From assembly GCA_030842085.1 (NCBI GenBank), contig JAUUSE010000072.1:1-7050 (forward strand): a DNA stretch of 7,050 nt, written 5' to 3'. The DNA comes from Timburyella sp030842085. Lineage in GTDB: Bacteria; Bacillota; Clostridia; Oscillospirales; Acutalibacteraceae. The stretch's first letter is position 1. Every line of letters starts with the position of its first letter. Below are positions 1 to 5,089 of this stretch, one piece after another. Below the pieces are notes generated by a model. The model was not told the origin of the DNA. It ran no database searches and worked only from the letters and a program-made list of their open reading frames with translations. The translations under genes and the position numbers were made by a program.

Positions 1-39
1 GGCGCCGGTGGTCTTATTGGCGCATCATTGCTTGTGTAA
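1..39 (+). CDS. Possible 3' end of a plus-strand gene (partial)
   Basis: Reading from base 1, twelve codons give GAGGLIGASLLV followed by a TAA stop. The small-residue and hydrophobic composition would suit the last part of a membrane segment, but twelve residues cannot identify a family. A hairpin starts about 87 bp after the stop, as would be expected behind a gene end. The other two plus frames read less plausibly: one gives a long low-quality tail and the other stops early. If real, this gene converges on the minus-strand lipoprotein gene. It could equally be chance. Confidence 0.3.
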   Translation, partial: GAGGLIGASLLV

Positions 40-125
40 ACCTCATTTGATAATATTTTGCTTGTACCTGCCGGATTTATATAATATAAGCTGGTATTAT
101 TCGGAAAATACAACTAAAAAATGAA

Positions 126-158
126 AACAGCCGGTTGATTATAAGTCAGCCGGCTGTT
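126..158. terminator. Hairpin, probable intrinsic terminator
   Basis: The arms AACAGCCGG (126-134) and CCGGCTGTT (150-158) are perfect complements. Inside them a T-G wobble and three further pairs (TGA/TCA) extend the stem to 13 bp around a 7-nt loop. On the minus strand the stem is followed by a T-rich run (TTCATTTTTTAG). On the plus strand the following AATATTGATA is a poor U-tract. It could serve the converging genes in both directions, stopping minus-strand readthrough from the lipoprotein gene better than plus-strand transcription. Confidence 0.5.
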
Positions 159-632
159 AATATTGATAAAAGGCGACCGTAACGCACCGATAGGGAAAAG
201 CCAAGGCGACAATGTGAGAAATGGGCGCTCATTTTACTTGAAATGAGTACGGATAACGTTAAAGTATATTAGGCTTTATTTGATGCTTTTAGGTGGTATT
301 GGTATCTTGACTCTTACATGTCCTGTTTTTATTCCACGTTCTTTTGTGCGGTTATGACTGCCTTGCTAAGCAAAAAAGTCATCATTGTACTTGTACGACA
401 AAAAACTTAAGCGAAATGCTTTTCTTTTGAAAACTGACTTTTGTGAAAAAAGTATACAGAACGACAAACTAATGTTAATCTATTAGACTATTATCTGATT
501 TGACACACTTACGGACGTCAGGATGCGTGATGCAATGCTCTTGGGAAGCTAAGCCTGCACCATTTTCTGAAATAGCGTATATATGTCGATTACTAATGGC
601 AGTCTTGAAGTGTGCAGCTATTTAAATCAATG
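159..632. other. Gene-free stretch of about 470 bp
   Basis: I see no supportable gene here. Short hairpins are present: CTCATTT/AAATGAG near 228-247, and a 7-bp inverted pair AAATAGC (572-578)/GCTATTT (617-623). No strong terminator lies directly behind the lipoprotein stop at 633. A minus-strand reading of about 66 codons between roughly 476 and 276 is broken by one TAG at 366-368 and has no convincing start. The segment could be decayed coding DNA or simply spacer. Confidence 0.4.
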
Positions 633-2054
633 TTATTCAATATTTTTAACAGTGATACATACATTTTCAGCTACATCTGAAAGAGCAGCGTTTTTAGGAT
701 CTACAATAAGATAGAAATATACATCTTTTTCCATATCAGCCTCAAAGCTGTAAATAAAATATGAAGATTCTTTCATTGTCTCTCCGCATACTTTTCTTGT
801 CCCACAATAAACAGAAACATCGACGCCGTCACATAAATATTCATTTGAGCTAGAACCGGCAAATAGTGAAACATTAAACGAATAACGTCCGTTTTCCGGA
901 GCTTTCCATCCTATGATAGCGGAGGCATATGGCGGATATGACATGCATGGAGAAAGATAACCGTCAGCCGACTGGTGCCATTGATTTATTCCATTAAGCA
1001 GTTTGATATTTTCATCATATATTTTGGGGAGCCATGCCCCAGTAGTTTTCCCTGTAAGGTAATCTGTTTGCACATCATTTATGTAGTTGCATTTGTTTAT
1101 TTTAGATATATCGTATATTCCGCCAGTGTTTGTCTCTTCAGAATACAGATAATACCAGCCATTATCACCCTGCTTAGTGCCGTCTCCGTTTATATATCCG
1201 TCGCCGAAAGCCCAAACATTGCTATTGTCAATATATTCCGGAATAGTAAGTGTAATTTTAACCGTAATATTGTTGCATATATCGTGTTTTCCATTTTTGT
1301 TTGGGTCTGCAATGATATAGAAGCATTCTCCAGCTTTAAGTACAGCATTTACGCTTGCTGTTTCGTCCCATACCATTCTATTTGATGCACAATAGTTGTA
1401 AAGCATATTGTCATTTTCGTAAATAGACAGGGTTACGCCGTCGCCTGACAAATCATAGTCATCAATATTACCCAAAATGAAGCTGATGTCGAGACGATAG
1501 CAGCCGTCCTGAGGAGCTTTAAATGCAAGTACAGCGGATGCTAATGGGCCGCTTTCGACTGATGGGTTAAGGTTAAGACTCATACATTCCATCGATTGGT
1601 GCCACCGATTTCCAGTAGAAATTATATCGGTGTCCTTTGAATATATGCCGGCTACCCATGTTGGCTCATTAAATCCATTTCCGCTTGAAACGCAGCTTCC
1701 GCCGTCGTTTATGTCGGAATACCAGCATTCCTTAATTTTAGATATGTCATAAACACCATTTGTATTTGTTTCTTCGGTATACATATAATACCAGCCATTG
1801 TCGCCTTGAACAGAGCCATCCTGCCCTTCTTCACCAAATATCCATTCCTTATCATTTGTAAGTGGAAGCTCTCTAATATTATATATTCCGGAGCTAATTG
1901 GAGATAATACAGACTTTTGAACATTTGAAGCATTAGATGTATTGGAATGAACCGATGAAGTATTATCTTCTTTAGCAGCATTAGAGCAAGAAGTAAGTGG
2001 AATAGAAATGGCTAATACCAACGATAAACATAGACATAAAATTGAACGTTTCAT
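633..2054 (-). CDS. Secreted lipoprotein with two tandem QGDNGWYY-type beta-sandwich-like domains
   Basis: The product has 473 residues. Residues 1-23 form a lipoprotein signal: a KR start, a hydrophobic core and the lipobox L20-T-S-C23, so Cys23 should be lipidated and the protein held on the outer membrane face. A Ser/Asn-rich linker (24-60) follows. Two repeats then occupy about 71-271 and 281-473. Each starts W-x-FG, has QGDNGWYY (83-90; 295-302), then EETNT-x-G-x-YDISKI, a WHQS motif (151-154; 359-362), a K-AP segment followed by DG or NG, and (G)DGV (204-207; 409-411), and each ends with an aromatic strand and a D-P-K/N-x-N turn. The order resembles predicted beta-sandwich modules of extracellular proteins that carry QG-x-x-x-WYY and GDGV motifs; that recall is from memory and the family is not named with certainty. 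No catalytic motif is visible. The start follows AGGAGG with 8-nt spacing. Ligand unknown; binding of a polysaccharide or other surface polymer is a guess. Confidence 0.9.
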   Translation of the reverse strand: MKRSILCLCLSLVLAISIPLTSCSNAAKEDNTSSVHSNTSNASNVQKSVLSPISSGIYNIRELPLTNDKEWIFGEEGQDGSVQGDNGWYYMYTEETNTNGVYDISKIKECWYSDINDGGSCVSSGNGFNEPTWVAGIYSKDTDIISTGNRWHQSMECMSLNLNPSVESGPLASAVLAFKAPQDGCYRLDISFILGNIDDYDLSGDGVTLSIYENDNMLYNYCASNRMVWDETASVNAVLKAGECFYIIADPNKNGKHDICNNITVKITLTIPEYIDNSNVWAFGDGYINGDGTKQGDNGWYYLYSEETNTGGIYDISKINKCNYINDVQTDYLTGKTTGAWLPKIYDENIKLLNGINQWHQSADGYLSPCMSYPPYASAIIGWKAPENGRYSFNVSLFAGSSSNEYLCDGVDVSVYCGTRKVCGETMKESSYFIYSFEADMEKDVYFYLIVDPKNAALSDVAENVCITVKNIE

Positions 2055-2062
2055 ATTAAATA

Positions 2063-2109
2063 CCTCCTCTATTTGGTCTTATTTTATAATTTAAATTTAT
2101 TTTTTTCAA
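2063..2109 (-). promoter_or_regulatory. Promoter and ribosome site of the lipoprotein gene
   Basis: Read on the minus strand, TTGAAA (2104-2109) and TAAAAT (2081-2086) are separated by 17 bp, each one base from the sigma-A consensus. An AGGAGG ribosome site lies at 2063-2068, 8 nt before the ATG at 2052-2054. The leader is short, so there is no room for a riboswitch. The surrounding DNA is very AT-rich, which raises the odds of chance boxes, but the spacing and the position relative to the ribosome site are right. Confidence 0.6.
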
Positions 2110-2178
2110 TATTATTAACAATAATGATATAAAAATGGAATTTATTTGTAATTTTTTATCAAAAAAGAAACAAATTTG

Positions 2179-2199
2179 TAAAACGATAAAATCGTTTTA
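2179..2199. repeat. Perfect inverted repeat (9-bp arms)
   Basis: TAAAACGAT (2179-2187) and ATCGTTTTA (2191-2199) pair perfectly around a 3-nt AAA loop, followed on the plus strand by a run of six T. It could be a plus-strand terminator, although no convincing plus-strand gene precedes it, or an operator-like palindrome about 70 bp upstream of the lipoprotein promoter. Confidence 0.5.
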
Positions 2200-2200
2200 T

Positions 2201-2223
2201 TTTTTGCTGATAAAAAGCAAAAA
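2201..2223. repeat. Second inverted repeat next to the first (8-bp arms)
   Basis: TTTTTGCT (2201-2208) pairs with AGCAAAAA (2216-2223) around a 7-nt loop. It starts one base after the preceding hairpin ends. The two stems share no sequence, so this is not a tandem copy. Role unknown; in DNA this AT-rich it may be partly chance. Confidence 0.35.
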
Positions 2224-2491
2224 TATAATTTTATTCTACATATATATGGGGAGCAATATAAGAAGCGATGAGTATAAATTGTCAACAGCTGATTTACTTA
2301 GCAATAAACAGTTAAAAATTTTGGCACAGGGTTATAGTACTTTTGTTAAGAAATTAAACTTTTTTTGTGGCAGTAAATAGATAAAAACAGGAGGGAAAAA
2401 GAAAGTGCAAAGGGCTGTCAAGCACAAAGTATGCTTTGTTTCGTAAGGGAAAAGGAAGAAAAGATTACTTGCCAGTATTTACTATAAAAAC

Positions 2492-2526
2492 ATAATGCTG
2501 AATTCTTCAAAAGAATTCAGCATTAT
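2492..2526 (-). terminator. Strong 16-bp hairpin, second terminator behind the wall-protein gene
   Basis: A perfect 16-bp stem (ATAATGCTGAATTCTT and its complement) closes on a 3-nt CAA loop. Read on the minus strand it is followed by GTTTTTATAG, a usable U-tract. On the plus strand the tail CTCAATTTTATT is weaker. It lies about 180 bp past the wall-protein stop and backs up the terminator at 2589-2632, insulating the next promoter at 2081-2109. Confidence 0.65.
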
Positions 2527-2588
2527 CTCAATTTTATTATATAGAGATTTTCAATAATTTTAAATCTATGAGCAGATATTTTTAAAAT

Positions 2589-2632
2589 AAAAGCTGAGCC
2601 TGGAACGCTAAATGCGCCCAGACTCAACTTTT
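2589..2632 (-). terminator. Terminator of the wall-protein gene, related to the hairpin at 4780-4814
   Basis: TGAG-C-CTGG (2595-2603) pairs with CCAG-A-CTCA (2618-2626) with one C-A mismatch. An inner CGC/GCG stem closes on TAAAT, and outer A/T pairs lengthen the arm. On the minus strand it is followed by a U-rich run (CTTTTATTTT), about 75 bp after the stop at 2705. Its sequence (CTGAGCCTGGAACGC and the matching 3' arm) closely matches the hairpin at 4780-4814, so both belong to one dispersed family. The similarity fades quickly outside the hairpin. Confidence 0.75.
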
Positions 2633-2704
2633 GGGGATGCCGCTTTCATTATAATAATATAAAATCCCCTGATATCATTTAACTGGATTGTTAATTATAT
2701 CAGA

Positions 2705-4234
2705 TTACTTCCTCTTTTTGCTGATTATTACAGCAGAAGTAGCAACAACTGCGAGTGCAGCTATGCCTATAACCGGAAGCATATTCTCGCCGGTATCAAC
2801 CTGAGAATTGCCAGAAGAAGTCCTACTTGTAGTTGAAGATGTGCTGCTATTAGTAGATGATCCACTGCCAGATGTTGTAGTATTGCCATTCAAATCATCA
2901 TATTCGTTCTGAGAATAAGCGGCAGCAGTTGTAACGCTTACATCATAAACAGTAAGATTTACTTCATCTTCAGCTGAGCACTCGTCGCTGGATCTTACAA
3001 ACAGCTGATGGAAAACAAACGGTGCACCGTCCGCCAGAAGCGCTGCTTGCTCCGTATAATTCGCCATTAAGTCTTTAAAGCTTAATGATATTGTGTACTC
3101 GCCTGCCGGAAGTGAGTTGAATGTATTTGTACCGCCATCAGGGCGTACACCATTAATTTCATTAGTTTCAAGATTCAAAGCTTCTGCCAATACAGGAGTT
3201 ACATCCTGATCGCCGCTCTCTCCTACACGTAGATATAACTGAGCACCATAAAGGCTGCTGTCAGCTTCTAACTTGAAGTGCAGGTTCAGATAACTGTCAT
3301 TATTTACTGTGCATAAATATGGCGATACATTATTGAACTGGCGTACAAATGAACCATAGGCATTCGTCGCTTGTGTTGAGCCATAGAAAGTATCAGTAAA
3401 TGTAAACTCAATTCCATCAGTTACAACTTCGCCTTTCATGTGACCTGTATAATTGGGGTCGCTGCCGTCGGCTATCGGAGAAACATATGCGTTAAGTGCA
3501 GTTTCTGGGAAATTCTCGTCATATGTCAGCCAGCCGTCGAGACTATCTGTTGACGCAGCATACAGTGTTTCGTATTCCTGGACTGTGCCGCCGTCACCAT
3601 TTGTTATTGAGAAATCTTTTACTGTAAATGTTACATTCGCGTCTGCAGAACCAAAAACAGTATAGAAGCGAATGAAGTTTACTTCTGTGCCTACGCCCAT
3701 TACTTCGGCAAGATCAATAGTCGCTACCAAGTCTTTGCATGCCGTAGTCAGGTTGCCATTACTGGTTTCCGCACCGGCGTCTGCAGCTATTTGTTCACTG
3801 AGGTTAACATATGAGGATGTACCTTTGTTGTATAATTCTATAGACCATGACCACGGTGCAGCCTCAGGAGTATCATATCTTACGTTTAAGTTAAGAATGT
3901 CACCCTCTTCTACTTTAAAGAAGTTCTCTTTGCCGTTGGCGCATTCAAAACCAAACATAGCTTCCATACCAGTAAAGTTATTATAAGTGATAACTCCATC
4001 GCTAACTGTAGCGGTGTACTGCGGAATAGTGCTTAAATCTGGATAAGTTGCGCTTGTGCCTTGACCGAAATGACGCCACTGAACATTTGAGTCAGTAGTA
4101 GCATCATCTACCAATGACCATTTTGCACCGTCAGCGGCTGAACTTATAGTCATAGAAGCCACGCTCATAGTGACAAATACCGCAACAGCAACAAAAAGGC
4201 CAATGATTTTTTGCAAGTTTCTGCTTTTTGTCAT
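2705..4234 (-). CDS. Secreted surface protein with two diverged beta-rich domains and a wall-sorting-like tail
   Basis: The product has 509 residues. Residues 1-34 are an export signal: K/R at the start, a hydrophobic core (11-30), and likely cleavage after SSAA. Two beta-rich regions follow, about 36-211 and 219-436. Both carry an N-rich turn, then a D-x-LNLN or YLNLHF strand, then a strand with aligned aromatic or hydrophobic residues, then a V-x-L-x-E-x-(I/L)-A segment, which suggests an old duplication. Residues 450-476 are a Ser/Thr/Gly linker. The tail has VDTGE (479-483), a hydrophobic stretch (about 485-505) and KKRK at the very end, the layout of a sortase substrate, although the motif is TG-type rather than canonical LPXTG. 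It could instead stay as a C-terminally membrane-anchored protein. There is no enzyme motif; adhesin or carbohydrate-binding roles are inference. Start: AAGGAGG with 9-nt spacing. It has its own promoter and terminators, so it is a single-gene unit. Confidence 0.9.
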   Translation of the reverse strand: MTKSRNLQKIIGLFVAVAVFVTMSVASMTISSAADGAKWSLVDDATTDSNVQWRHFGQGTSATYPDLSTIPQYTATVSDGVITYNNFTGMEAMFGFECANGKENFFKVEEGDILNLNVRYDTPEAAPWSWSIELYNKGTSSYVNLSEQIAADAGAETSNGNLTTACKDLVATIDLAEVMGVGTEVNFIRFYTVFGSADANVTFTVKDFSITNGDGGTVQEYETLYAASTDSLDGWLTYDENFPETALNAYVSPIADGSDPNYTGHMKGEVVTDGIEFTFTDTFYGSTQATNAYGSFVRQFNNVSPYLCTVNNDSYLNLHFKLEADSSLYGAQLYLRVGESGDQDVTPVLAEALNLETNEINGVRPDGGTNTFNSLPAGEYTISLSFKDLMANYTEQAALLADGAPFVFHQLFVRSSDECSAEDEVNLTVYDVSVTTAAAYSQNEYDDLNGNTTTSGSGSSTNSSTSSTTSRTSSGNSQVDTGENMLPVIGIAALAVVATSAVIISKKRK

Positions 4235-4243
4235 ATCTATTTT

Positions 4244-4293
4244 CCTCCTTTTAAAGATAGTTTTATTATAATAGTTTATATATATAATTGCAA
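4244..4293 (-). promoter_or_regulatory. Promoter and ribosome site of the wall-protein gene
   Basis: On the minus strand TTGCAA (4288-4293) lies exactly 17 bp before a perfect TATAAT (4265-4270). The predicted start of transcription is near 4258, giving a leader of about two dozen bases with AAGGAGG at 4244-4250, 9 nt before the ATG. A consensus -10 box with a weak -35 box often goes with activator help or an AT-rich upstream element, and such an AT tract is present just upstream. Confidence 0.7.
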
Positions 4294-4313
4294 TAGATTT
4301 TGGTTAAAAAAAA

Positions 4314-4420
4314 TTTACAAATTATAAAATTTATTTACAAATTAATTTAAATTAACTACATTTTATTAAATATTATTATGGTTAAAATACAATAATTTTT
4401 TGGGATTAATTTACAATAAT
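4314..4420 (-). promoter_or_regulatory. Repeated TAATTTGTAAA motifs upstream of the wall-protein promoter
   Basis: The 11-mer TTTACAAATTA (plus strand; TAATTTGTAAA on the gene strand) occurs at 4314-4324 and 4334-4344, starts exactly 20 bp apart, about two helical turns. A near copy, TTTACAATAAT, is at 4410-4420. The first two lie roughly 20-50 bp upstream of the -35 box, a usual place for activator or UP-type contacts. Base composition here is extremely AT-rich, so chance recurrence is possible. Confidence 0.35.
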
Positions 4421-4567
4421 GCTAAAAATAGTAATCAGATTTTAAATTTTGAAAAATCAAAAAACTAAATTGGGTTAGCCAAAAGATATATGTCATAAAA
4501 GTAAGCGGTAAAATGGGAGTGTAAGTATTGCAGAATTTTTATTTCCATTCAAGTTTTTAGCAGTAGT
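4421..4567. other. Gene-free AT-rich spacer
   Basis: I see no gene, RNA or strong hairpin here. The composition shifts from very AT-rich to moderate from about 4490 towards the first repeat copy. Confidence 0.4.
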
Positions 4568-4719
4568 GATGACAGGAATCGAAAGCGACGCAGTAAGAGG
4601 TCACTTTCAGCAGTCCACTCAGAGGAAATGAGAAGATAGGCAGAGGGAAACACCCAAGAACAAAAGCAGGTTATCACCGCCATCCCTTCATGAAAAAGGC
4701 CGCCCAAAAGGACGGCTTT
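4568..4719. repeat. 152-bp direct repeat, copy 1
   Basis: Aligns without gaps to 4827-4978, with about 17 mismatches by my count (about 89% identity). Parts in order: GATGACAGGAATCGAA; a hairpin GAAAGCGAC-GCAGTAAGAG-GTCACTTTC; GAGGAAATGAGA; a conserved block CACCCAAGAACAAAAGCAGG; and a closing hairpin (4696-4719, GGCCGCCC-AAAA-GGACGGCT with one mismatch). The beginning is a degraded form of the tRNA-like 3' end seen intact before copy 2. No coding pressure is visible, since most differences would change amino acids. It is probably a dispersed non-coding element. Confidence 0.85.
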
Positions 4720-4779
4720 AGTGGACTATATTACAAAAAATATCTGCCATAAACGCGAGTGAAAGAGTAAAATAAAAAA

Positions 4780-4814
4780 CTGAGCCCGGAACGCGAACCC
4801 GCGTCCAGGCTCAG
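4780..4814 (-). terminator. Intrinsic terminator directly behind the tRNA-like 3' end
   Basis: CTGAGCC (4780-4786) pairs with GGCTCAG (4808-4814), GGA with TCC, and CGCG with CGCG around an AACC loop: 14 pairs with one mismatch and one bulged base. On the minus strand it is followed by TTTTTTATTTT, an excellent U-tract. It starts five bases after the CCA of the tRNA-like fragment, which is the layout of the end of a tRNA transcription unit. A close relative of the hairpin sits at 2589-2632. Confidence 0.8.
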
Positions 4815-4819
4815 CCTGG

Positions 4820-4842
4820 TGGTCGGGATGACAGGATTCGAA
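4820..4842 (-). other. tRNA(Pro)-like 3' end fragment (truncated tRNA or attachment-site-like)
   Basis: Read on the minus strand the 23 nt divide exactly as a tRNA 3' end: T-loop TTCGAAT, T-stem 3' strand CCTGT, acceptor 3' strand CATCCCG, discriminator A, then CCA. This is the 3' end I know from bacterial tRNA(Pro), whose 5' end is CGGGATG. The preceding bases (GTCACC) do not form the 5' T-stem strand ACAGG, and no anticodon arm or 5' acceptor strand lies upstream, so this is not a functional tRNA gene. The match stops at the T-loop, the usual crossover region for integrases that target tRNA genes. It may be a leftover attachment site or the end of a tRNA-derived repeat. Confidence 0.65.
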
Positions 4843-4978
4843 GGTGACGCAGTAAGAGGTCGCTTTCAGCAGCCTTCCCAGAGGAAATGAGAGGATAATA
4901 AGATGGAAGCACCCAAGAACAAAAGCAGGTTCTCACCGCCGTCCGTTCATGAAAAAGGCCGCCCAAAAGGACGGCTTT
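4827..4978. repeat. 152-bp direct repeat, copy 2
   Basis: The partner of 4568-4719, with no insertions or deletions between them. It overlaps the tRNA-like fragment at its left end and a terminator at its right end. The internal hairpin GAAGGTGAC-GCAGTAAGAG-GTCGCTTTC pairs on the plus strand using two G-U pairs, whereas copy 1 pairs fully only on the minus strand. The 107 bp between the copies hold the terminator at 4780-4814. Confidence 0.85.
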
Positions 4979-4984
4979 TTCATG
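4948..4984. terminator. Bidirectional terminator closing the recombinase operon
   Basis: CATGAAAAA and TTTTTCATG form perfect outer arms. Inside, GCCGCCC and GGACGGC pair with one mismatch around an AAAA loop, with one bulged G. Both strands show a five-T run after the GC core, so it should work in both directions. On the minus strand it is the first strong terminator after the recombinase stop at 5090, about 105 bp downstream. The equivalent hairpin in repeat copy 1 (4696-4719) has lost most of the T-run and the outer arms. Confidence 0.75.
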
Positions 4985-5089
4985 TCTATGGGCTACAAAA
5001 AAGATATTTTCGGCATTTTTGCGTATGAATTCGAACTCTTACCAAAAAATCTTGAACTTTCAAATTTAGTGGGTGGTGGTGAGCCACCG

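Larger units (their letters stand above)
2110..2491. other. AT-rich spacer upstream of the lipoprotein gene
   Basis: This stretch of about 380 bp holds two back-to-back hairpins (2179-2223) and purine-rich sequence near 2385-2460, including a GGAGGG run. An open plus-strand frame of 81 codons (2135-2380) has no ribosome site, starts in almost pure AT sequence and resembles nothing I recognise, so I do not call it a gene. A 13-codon GTG frame at 2405-2446 follows the GGAGGG run and is discussed among the findings. Confidence 0.45.

Noticed and set aside
160..260. Possible riboswitch or structured RNA near ACCGTAACGCACCGATAGGG
   Set aside because: I could not fit it to the conserved core of any riboswitch class I know, and no gene starts downstream on the plus strand.
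276..476. Minus-strand open stretch of about 66 codons interrupted once by TAG
   Set aside because: No start, no ribosome site and no family resemblance. One stop in 66 codons of AT-rich DNA is not strong evidence for a pseudogene.
2135..2380. Plus-strand frame of 81 codons upstream of the lipoprotein gene
   Set aside because: No ribosome site before the ATG, very AT-driven composition (Lys, Ile, Phe, Asn), two hairpins inside it, and no recognisable motif.
4569..4890. Matching 20-codon frames (MTG-x-E-x-DAVRG and so on) at 4569-4631 and 4828-4890
   Set aside because: The frame match follows simply from the gap-free repeats. Nearly all differences change the amino acid, and there is no ribosome site.
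4820..4896. Possible complete tRNA gene on the minus strand
   Set aside because: Upstream of the T-loop there is no 5' T-stem strand, no anticodon arm and no CGGGATG acceptor strand; only the 3' end is tRNA-like.
4568..4978. CRISPR array
   Set aside because: Only two copies, 152 bp long and diverged, with a 107-bp gap. Unit size and spacing do not fit CRISPR repeats and no cas gene is present.
4903..5028. Plus-strand frame of 41 codons in repeat copy 2, with a weak GAGAGGA ahead of its ATG
   Set aside because: It reads straight through the bidirectional terminator, copy 1 lacks the ATG and stops early, and the codons differ without a synonymous bias.
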